Assembly: GCA_934555855.1 (NCBI GenBank)
Contig: CAKTFL010000101.1
Span: 1 to 7,398 of the forward strand
DNA: 7,398 nucleotides
Source of the DNA: an uncultured Sphingomonas sp.
GTDB taxonomy: Bacteria; Pseudomonadota; Alphaproteobacteria; Sphingomonadales; Sphingomonadaceae
Reading direction: 5' to 3'
The first letter of the stretch is position 1, and every line of letters starts with the position of its first letter. The position numbers and the translations under genes were made by a program. The notes beneath the pieces are model-generated. The model had not been told where the DNA came from. It did no database searches and saw nothing but the letters and a program-made list of their open reading frames with translations. Shown here piece after piece: positions 1 through 4,808 of the stretch.

Positions 1-740
1 GCATGGGCGATCAGCGCGCCGAAGTCGAAGGTCATGTCCTCGCCCGCCTCGGCGCGGCCGAAGGGCTGGCCGTTCAGGTCGACGTTGAGCCGCCGGTGCA
101 GCTTGCCGTCGCGCCACCATTCGCCAAGGCTGGCGGGCGTCACGAAGACGGGGGAAAAGGCGCTGGCCGGCTTGGACTGGAAAAAGCCGAAGCCCTTGGC
201 CAGCTCGCCCGGGATCAGGTTCCGCAGCGACACGTCGTTGGTCAGCCCGACCAGGCGGACGGCGGCGAGCGCCTCCTCACGGCTGGCGCCGAGCGGCACG
301 TCGCCGGTGACAACCACTACCTCCGCCTCCAGGTCGCAGCCCCAGCTTTCATCGGCGAGCGGGATCGGGTCGCGCGCGCCCAGGAAGCCGTCGGAGCCGC
401 CCTGATACATCAGCGGATCGTGCCAGAAGCTGTCGGGCATCTCCGCGCCCCGCGCCTGCCGCACCAGCGCGACGTGGTTCACATAGGCCGATCCGTCCGC
501 CCATTGATAGGCGCGCGGCAGCGGCGCGGCAGCGTCGTGCTCGTGAAACCGTTCGCGCGGGATCGCCTCATGCTCAAGGTCGGTGGCGAGGTTTTCCAGC
601 GCGGGGGCAATCAGGTCCCAGCCATCCAGCGCCGCCTGCAGGGTCGGCACGATGTGCCCGGCATCGGCATACCAGGCGAGGTCGTCCGACACGACCGCCA
701 GCCGGCCGTCCCGCCCGTGCTTCAGGCTTGCGAGCTTCAT
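1..740 (-). CDS. Fumarylacetoacetate hydrolase (FAH) family protein, 3' end beyond window
   Basis: The first 246 codons are present, read leftwards from an ATG at 740. A GGGAGAGG ribosome-binding stretch lies about five bases upstream. The start MKLASLKHGRDGRL and the segments PLPRAYQWADGSAYVNH, DPLMYQGGSDGFLG and LRNLIPGELAKGFGFFQSKP are hallmarks of the roughly 330-residue bacterial FAH family. Likely metal ligands are E138 and E140 in DLEAEVVVVTGD and D169 in TNDVSLRN. About 80-90 C-terminal residues should lie outside the window. Members hydrolyse a C-C bond in acylpyruvate-type substrates; the classic one cleaves fumarylacetoacetate to fumarate and acetoacetate at the end of tyrosine and homogentisate breakdown. 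There is no signal peptide, so it should be cytoplasmic. It lies 94 bases after a DUF885 gene on the same strand. The family is certain. The tyrosine-pathway role is likely but depends on neighbours such as homogentisate dioxygenase, which are not visible here. Confidence 0.93.
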   Translation of the reverse strand, partial: MKLASLKHGRDGRLAVVSDDLAWYADAGHIVPTLQAALDGWDLIAPALENLATDLEHEAIPRERFHEHDAAAPLPRAYQWADGSAYVNHVALVRQARGAEMPDSFWHDPLMYQGGSDGFLGARDPIPLADESWGCDLEAEVVVVTGDVPLGASREEALAAVRLVGLTNDVSLRNLIPGELAKGFGFFQSKPASAFSPVFVTPASLGEWWRDGKLHRRLNVDLNGQPFGRAEAGEDMTFDFGALIAH

Positions 741-793
741 GCCACCTCTCCCAATGTCCTGTCCCGCTTTTTGCGCCAGAGCGGCGCCGCGGA

Positions 794-821
794 CAAGCGG
801 GCGGTGAAACCCGCCCGCTTG
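794..821 (-). terminator. Perfect 11-bp GC hairpin between DUF885 gene and FAH gene; possible transcript end or processing stem
   Basis: CAAGCGGGCGG (794-804) and CCGCCCGCTTG (811-821) are perfect inverted repeats around a six-base loop. The stem begins 13 bases after the stop codon of the upstream DUF885 gene. No T-tract follows on either strand: reading leftwards the next bases are TCCGCGGCGCC, including a 10-bp palindrome GCGGCGCCGC at 781-790. It is therefore not a standard intrinsic terminator. It could be a weak or Rho-assisted terminator, a 3'-end stabilising stem that lowers FAH expression relative to the DUF885 genes, or a copy of a dispersed intergenic repeat. The hairpin is directly visible; its function is inferred. 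Confidence 0.4.
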
Positions 822-834
822 CCGGACTCGCGGC

Positions 835-2649
835 TCAGGCCCGGCGCAGCTGGGCGATACGCTCGTCGACGCGGCGTTCCAGGATGGTCAGCGGCATTGC
901 GCCTTCCTTCAAGATGTCGTGGAACTGCTTCAGGTCGAACCGGGCACCGAGCGCCGCCTGCGCCTTGGCGCGAGCACGGGTCCAGGCCATGTGCCCGACC
1001 TTGTAGCTGCACGCCTGCCCGGCCTGGGTGCAATAACGCTCCACCTCGCGCTGGGTGCGGGGCCGGGCGAAGCCGGTGGTGGCGACCATGTAGTCGGTGG
1101 CCTTTTCCCGGCTCCACCGCTTGGCGTGGATGCCCGTGTCCACCACCAGACGGGTGGCGCGGAACAGGAAGGATTGCAGATAGCCCACGCGCTCCAGCGG
1201 GGTCGCATAGGCGCCCAGCTCCTCGGCCAGCTGCTCCGCATACAGCGCCCATCCTTCCGAATAGGCCGAGAAGAAGCCGATCTTCCTCAGCGTCGGAATG
1301 TCGCGCGATTCCTGCGCCAGGCTGATCTGAAGGTGATGCCCCGGAACGCCTTCATGATAGGTCAGCGATGGCAGGGTGTATTTCGGCCAGTCGCCCACAT
1401 CCTTCAGGTTGACGAAGTAGATCGCCGGCCGCGTGCCGTCGAGGGAGGCCCGGTTGTAATAGCCGTTCGACGCGCCGTCCTGAATCTCCACGGGCACCGC
1501 CCGGATTTCCAGCGGCTGTGTCGGCAGGGTGGAAAAGGCGCGCGGCAGCCGGGCGCCCATCGCCTTCACGCCCTCGTTCAGCCCGGCGATCAGCTCCGCC
1601 CGGCCGGCATCCGTATTGGCGTAAAGCTGGTCCGGGGCGACGTTCAGCTTCGCCAGCCGCTCGCCCACCGTGCCGCCGCGATAGCCCTGCGACACCAGGA
1701 TCCTGTCGATCTGGCCGCTGATCTCCGCGACCTGAGCGAGGCCGATGCGATGCACCTCGTCCGGGCTCATCGTCGTGGTCGTCGCCTGGGCCAGCGCCAT
1801 CGCGTAGATCGCGTCGCCGTCCGGCACCCGCCAGATGCCGTCGCCGGGGCGAGTGGTCGGCTTCAGTCGCTCGATAAGCGCGATCTGCCGGTCGAGCGCC
1901 GGATAGACCTTCTGCTCGACGATAGTCGTGGCGCGGCCCTGCCAGTCGCCCGCCAGTCCTTTCGCCGACGCGCGCCGGACGAGCGACTGGACGATGCTCG
2001 ACGTCGCCGCCGGCTGTCCGCGCAGCTTCCGCATCTGCCCCAGCGTCAGGTCGAGCGACCAGCCGGGCGCGAGCAGGCCGCGCGCCGCCTCCGCTTGCTG
2101 CATGGCGCTTTCCTGGTCGAGCACGGTCGCGAACTGGTCCAGCCGCGACAGATAGGCGTCCGCGTCGGCCGCCACATTGATCGTGTGCGCCGTGTTGAGG
2201 AAATCGGGAACGGAGAAATAGGCGCCGCCCTGCTGGAAGATGCGATAGGGCCGGATCGCGCTGTCGATGCCGAACCGATCGGCGGAGGCGATCTGCGTCT
2301 CCAGCGAGTACAGCACCACTTCCCGGTTCAACCGCGCCGCGGGCGACAGGCCCGCTTCCCCGAAACCACGCAGCCGCGCGATCGCCGCCTTGGTCTCGGC
2401 GACGTCACTCGCGCGCTTTTCGGGAGTGCGCGGCGACAGGCGACCCTTCGCACCGGCCATCGTCCCGCGATCGAGCCCGAGCGACGTCGCCAGCTCCGGC
2501 GCGCGCGTCACCGCCTGCTGGAACACCTGTTCGAACGCGGTGTCGAGCGCGGCGTCGCCGGATGCCTGCGCCCAGACGGTCTGCGGCAGCGTGGCGGCAA
2601 GCGCGGCCGCGCTGCCCGATCCGATGAACTGACGACGGTTGATGGTCAT
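835..2649 (-). CDS. Tat-exported DUF885 family protein, metallopeptidase-like (paralogue A)
   Basis: This 604-residue protein is full length for DUF885 (PF05960). The N-terminus NRRQFIG is a twin-arginine motif (R5-R6), followed by an Ala-rich hydrophobic stretch and an AQA cleavage site near residue 29. There is no lipobox, so the product should be a soluble periplasmic protein exported folded by Tat. The core motif HEGVPGHH spans residues 432-439. SEGWALYAEQ follows at 464-473, with E465 exactly 32 residues after E433, the arrangement expected of a gluzincin-like zinc site. DTGIHAKRW (504-512) and GQACSYKVGH (544-553) are further conserved blocks. Databases usually call such proteins DUF885 or putative peptidases; the substrate is unknown. 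The start is preceded by GGAG (2660-2663) ten bases away, and the signal begins right after the Met, which supports it. It lies 48 bases after paralogue B, probably in the same transcript. Confidence 0.94.
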   Translation of the reverse strand: MTINRRQFIGSGSAAALAATLPQTVWAQASGDAALDTAFEQVFQQAVTRAPELATSLGLDRGTMAGAKGRLSPRTPEKRASDVAETKAAIARLRGFGEAGLSPAARLNREVVLYSLETQIASADRFGIDSAIRPYRIFQQGGAYFSVPDFLNTAHTINVAADADAYLSRLDQFATVLDQESAMQQAEAARGLLAPGWSLDLTLGQMRKLRGQPAATSSIVQSLVRRASAKGLAGDWQGRATTIVEQKVYPALDRQIALIERLKPTTRPGDGIWRVPDGDAIYAMALAQATTTTMSPDEVHRIGLAQVAEISGQIDRILVSQGYRGGTVGERLAKLNVAPDQLYANTDAGRAELIAGLNEGVKAMGARLPRAFSTLPTQPLEIRAVPVEIQDGASNGYYNRASLDGTRPAIYFVNLKDVGDWPKYTLPSLTYHEGVPGHHLQISLAQESRDIPTLRKIGFFSAYSEGWALYAEQLAEELGAYATPLERVGYLQSFLFRATRLVVDTGIHAKRWSREKATDYMVATTGFARPRTQREVERYCTQAGQACSYKVGHMAWTRARAKAQAALGARFDLKQFHDILKEGAMPLTILERRVDERIAQLRRA

Positions 2650-2697
2650 GACGTGTGATCTCCAGCGGATCGGTTGAGAGGGTAGCGAAGGGGTGGC

Positions 2698-4512
2698 TCA
2701 GGCGATCGACCATCGACGGCGCACGACCTGCTCCAGCACCGCGAGCGGCATCGCGCCCTGCGACAGGACGGCATGGAACGCCTTCAGGTCGAAACCGGGC
2801 TGTTTTCGCGCTTCGTCGCGCAGGCGGGTCCAGACGGTGTGACCGATCTTGTAGCTGCACGCCTGGCCGGGCCAGACTGTGTAGCGATCGATTTCGCCCT
2901 GGCTGCGGCCGCGGGCGATGCCGGTGGTGGCGATCAGATAGTCGGTGGCCCTTTCCCGGCTCCAGCGCTTGGCGTGCATCCCGCTGTCGACCACCAGCCG
3001 CGTCGCCCGGAACAGCAGCGATTGCAGATAGCCGACCTGCCCCAGCGGATCGCCTTCGAACATGCCCATCTCGTCGGCCAGCTGCTCGGCATACAGAGCC
3101 CAGCCCTCGGAATAGCCGCTGAAGAAACCGCGCCGGCGGATCAGCGGAATGGCCGTGCTTTCCAGCGCGACGCCGACCTGCAGGTGATGGCCCGGCACCG
3201 CCTCGTGATGGGTCAGGGTCGCCAGCCCGAATTTAGGCCGGTCGAACGTGTCGCGCAGGTTGATGTAGTAGATGGCCGGCCGCGACCCGTCGAGAGACGC
3301 GTTCTCGTAATACCCGCCCGGCGCGCCCGCCTGAATAGTGGGGGGCACGCGGCGGACCTCCACCGGCGCGCGGGGCACGTCGGCGAACGCCTCCGGCAAG
3401 CGCGCCTGCATGGCGCGGATCTGGGCGTTGAGCTGCGCCAGCAGGGCCGTGCGCCCCTCATCGGTATTGGCGTAAAGCTGGTCGGGCCGCCGGTTCAGCG
3501 CCGCCAGCCGCTCGCCGACCGTGCCCGCAGTCATCCCTTGCGCCTTGAGGATGGCATCAATGCGGCCGCCGATCTCGGCCACCTGCGCCAGGCCGAGCCG
3601 ATGGATCTCGTCGCCGCTCATCGCCACCGTGGTCGCCGCTTCCGCCGCCGCCGCGTAATAGGCGTCGCCGTCCGGCAGGCGCCAGCAGCCCGCCTCGTGG
3701 CTGGCCCGCCCACGCAGCTCGGTGGCGAAAGCCCGCTGCCGCTCCAGCGCGGGGAAGATGCGCGTCCCGACGATACCGGCCGCCCGGACGGCGTGAGTGT
3801 CGGGCAGGCCCGCAGCCTTCAGCTTGTTGGCGAGGCTTCCCACCATCACCGTTTGCGCGGCCGGGCGCTCCAGCACCGCCGTCATCTGCGTGATCGTCGT
3901 GTTCAGGATATAGTCCGGCGCGAACACGCCCCGCGCGGCGTCGCTGCGCTGGCGGTCCGTGTCCGCGTCGATCGCCCCGCCAAAGGCATCGAGCCGCGCC
4001 AGATAGGCATCCGCCTCGCCCGCGTTCCGCACGCGCACCTGCGATTCCAGGAAGTCCGGCACGTCGCGATAGGCGCCGGCCAACTGGCTGAGCACATAAG
4101 GCGCGAACCGGCCGAGGCTGCTGCCATAAGTGAACCGCTCGGCGCCGCCGATCGCGCGGGTGAGCTGGTAGCTGACCACGTCATGATCGAGCCTCGCCGC
4201 CGGAGACAGGCGGGCGGTGTCCACTCCGCTCAGTTCGCGAAGCTCGGCCCGCGCCCGCGCCAGTTCCCGCGCCTGACCACCCGCCGAGCGATCATCCAGT
4301 CGGCCCCTCAATTTCTCCCGAGGACCCGTGTCCAGCCCCAGCCGCGTCGCCTGTTCGGGAGAGCTGTTCAGCCGGGCATAGAAGAAGCGGTCCAGCATCG
4401 CCCGCAGCGCCGCGTCGCCCGAACCGGCCGGCTCCGCCGCGGCAACGGCCCGCCCTGCCGTGAACACGGCGCCGGCCGTCAATGCTCCCGACACGAACTG
4501 ACGACGATCCAT
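2698..4512 (-). CDS. Tat-exported DUF885 family protein, metallopeptidase-like (paralogue B)
   Basis: This gene is first in the minus-strand block and encodes 604 residues, the same length as paralogue A. MDRRQFVSG gives a twin-arginine signal with a very short n-region (R3-R4), then a hydrophobic stretch ending in AVAAA near residue 26. A periplasmic product is expected. The core reads HHEAVPGHH (435-443) and SEGWALYAEQ (468-477), so E469 again lies 32 residues after E437. GMHAKRWSRE (511-520) and GQACSYKIGH (549-558) match paralogue A. By eye the two proteins are well over half identical from about residue 325 onward but only about one third identical before it, with few gaps. This points to an old duplication with a conserved active site and diverged substrate-facing regions. 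The ribosome-binding site is weak (GGGGG four bases from ATG). The start is fixed mainly by the signal peptide. Expression probably depends on the divergent region upstream. Confidence 0.94.
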   Translation of the reverse strand: MDRRQFVSGALTAGAVFTAGRAVAAAEPAGSGDAALRAMLDRFFYARLNSSPEQATRLGLDTGPREKLRGRLDDRSAGGQARELARARAELRELSGVDTARLSPAARLDHDVVSYQLTRAIGGAERFTYGSSLGRFAPYVLSQLAGAYRDVPDFLESQVRVRNAGEADAYLARLDAFGGAIDADTDRQRSDAARGVFAPDYILNTTITQMTAVLERPAAQTVMVGSLANKLKAAGLPDTHAVRAAGIVGTRIFPALERQRAFATELRGRASHEAGCWRLPDGDAYYAAAAEAATTVAMSGDEIHRLGLAQVAEIGGRIDAILKAQGMTAGTVGERLAALNRRPDQLYANTDEGRTALLAQLNAQIRAMQARLPEAFADVPRAPVEVRRVPPTIQAGAPGGYYENASLDGSRPAIYYINLRDTFDRPKFGLATLTHHEAVPGHHLQVGVALESTAIPLIRRRGFFSGYSEGWALYAEQLADEMGMFEGDPLGQVGYLQSLLFRATRLVVDSGMHAKRWSRERATDYLIATTGIARGRSQGEIDRYTVWPGQACSYKIGHTVWTRLRDEARKQPGFDLKAFHAVLSQGAMPLAVLEQVVRRRWSIA

Positions 4513-4670
4513 GCTGCCCCCGCGAACCGATTTCTGCGGCCTTGTTGGCGCCGCTCGCTCCTAAGGTGCCCGGTCGACGGAGGCATGTCCATGCGGTTGC
4601 CTGCTGAAACAGCGGAGTTTTTCCACATATCGCGGCCTAATCGCGACCCCGGAATTTAAGTGTCGCTTTT

Positions 4671-4718
4671 CCGCAACATCTTTCGGAATTGTTGCGTTGC
4701 GGCGTCAAGCTTGTTGCG
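4671..4718. promoter_or_regulatory. Cluster of TTGCG/CGCAA repeats, candidate operator
   Basis: CGCAACA (4672-4678) is inverted as TGTTGCG (4690-4696) across an 11-base spacer. The overlapping CCGCAAC (4671-4677) is inverted as GTTGCGG (4696-4702). TTGTTGCG occurs at 4689-4696 and again at 4711-4718, exactly 22 bases apart, about two helical turns. TTCCG (4669-4673) and CGGAA (4684-4688) form another inverted pair. Repeated half-sites on one DNA face between divergent genes are what a dimeric regulator would bind. No regulator gene is in the window, and short GC-rich repeats can arise by chance. Confidence 0.35.
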
Positions 4719-4749
4719 CCGACAGGATCGATCTTGCAGCTTCGTGACA

Positions 4750-4786
4750 GGCCGATCCGGCCATACCCGCCACCTCTGGGGAGAGG
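4750..4786 (+). promoter_or_regulatory. Two small hairpins in the presumed 5' leader of the receptor gene
   Basis: GGCCG-ATC-CGGCC (4750-4762) and CCTCT-GGGG-AGAGG (4773-4786) are consecutive perfect 5-bp inverted repeats. They end about ten bases before the ribosome-binding site of the receptor gene. They could structure the leader or affect ribosome access, but five-base stems are short for this base composition and nothing identifies a riboswitch class. Confidence 0.25.
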
Positions 4787-4795
4787 ATGGCGTAC

Positions 4796-4802
4796 AGGGG
4801 GG
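4796..4802 (+). promoter_or_regulatory. Ribosome-binding site of the TonB receptor gene
   Basis: AGGGGGG lies six bases before the ATG at 4809. The triplet immediately before that ATG is an in-frame TGA (4806-4808), so the coding region cannot extend upstream. Together these settle the start. Confidence 0.75.
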
Positions 4803-4808
4803 TATTGA

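Larger units (their letters stand above)
4513..4808. promoter_or_regulatory. Divergent intergenic region between DUF885 block and TonB receptor gene
   Basis: This 296-base stretch separates the two transcription units and must hold the receptor promoter and very likely that of the DUF885 block. It contains the most A/T-rich patches of the window (about 4616-4630 and 4650-4670). I could not find a convincing -35/-10 pair for either direction. On the minus strand TTCCGG and GATATG are 17 bases apart (within about 4627-4655), but each is a poor match to consensus. ATCGCG occurs twice, 11 bases apart (4629-4634 and 4640-4645), one helical turn. GCTG-AAA-CAGC (4603-4613) is a short inverted repeat. 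Small open frames here on both strands lack ribosome-binding sites and family resemblance. Confidence 0.6.

Noticed and set aside
3..1325. 440-codon open frame on the plus strand across the FAH gene and the end of paralogue A
   Set aside because: It spans two real minus-strand genes and the hairpin between them, and its C-terminal part is Arg/Pro/Ser-rich without fold signals.
919..2658. 579-codon open frame on the plus strand opposite DUF885 paralogue A
   Set aside because: It mirrors the real gene in a GC-rich sequence. The predicted protein is Arg/Gln/Gly-rich, low in hydrophobic structure, resembles no family, and has no ribosome-binding site.
835..4512. Possible recent duplication or assembly artefact, given two equal-length DUF885 genes in a row
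   Set aside because: The copies differ throughout, especially in the first half, and no long identical nucleotide stretch is evident, so this is an old duplication or two separate clades.
2773..4659. 628-codon open frame on the plus strand opposite DUF885 paralogue B
   Set aside because: Same antisense artefact: biased His/Arg/Gln composition, no recognisable domain, and it ends in the intergenic region.
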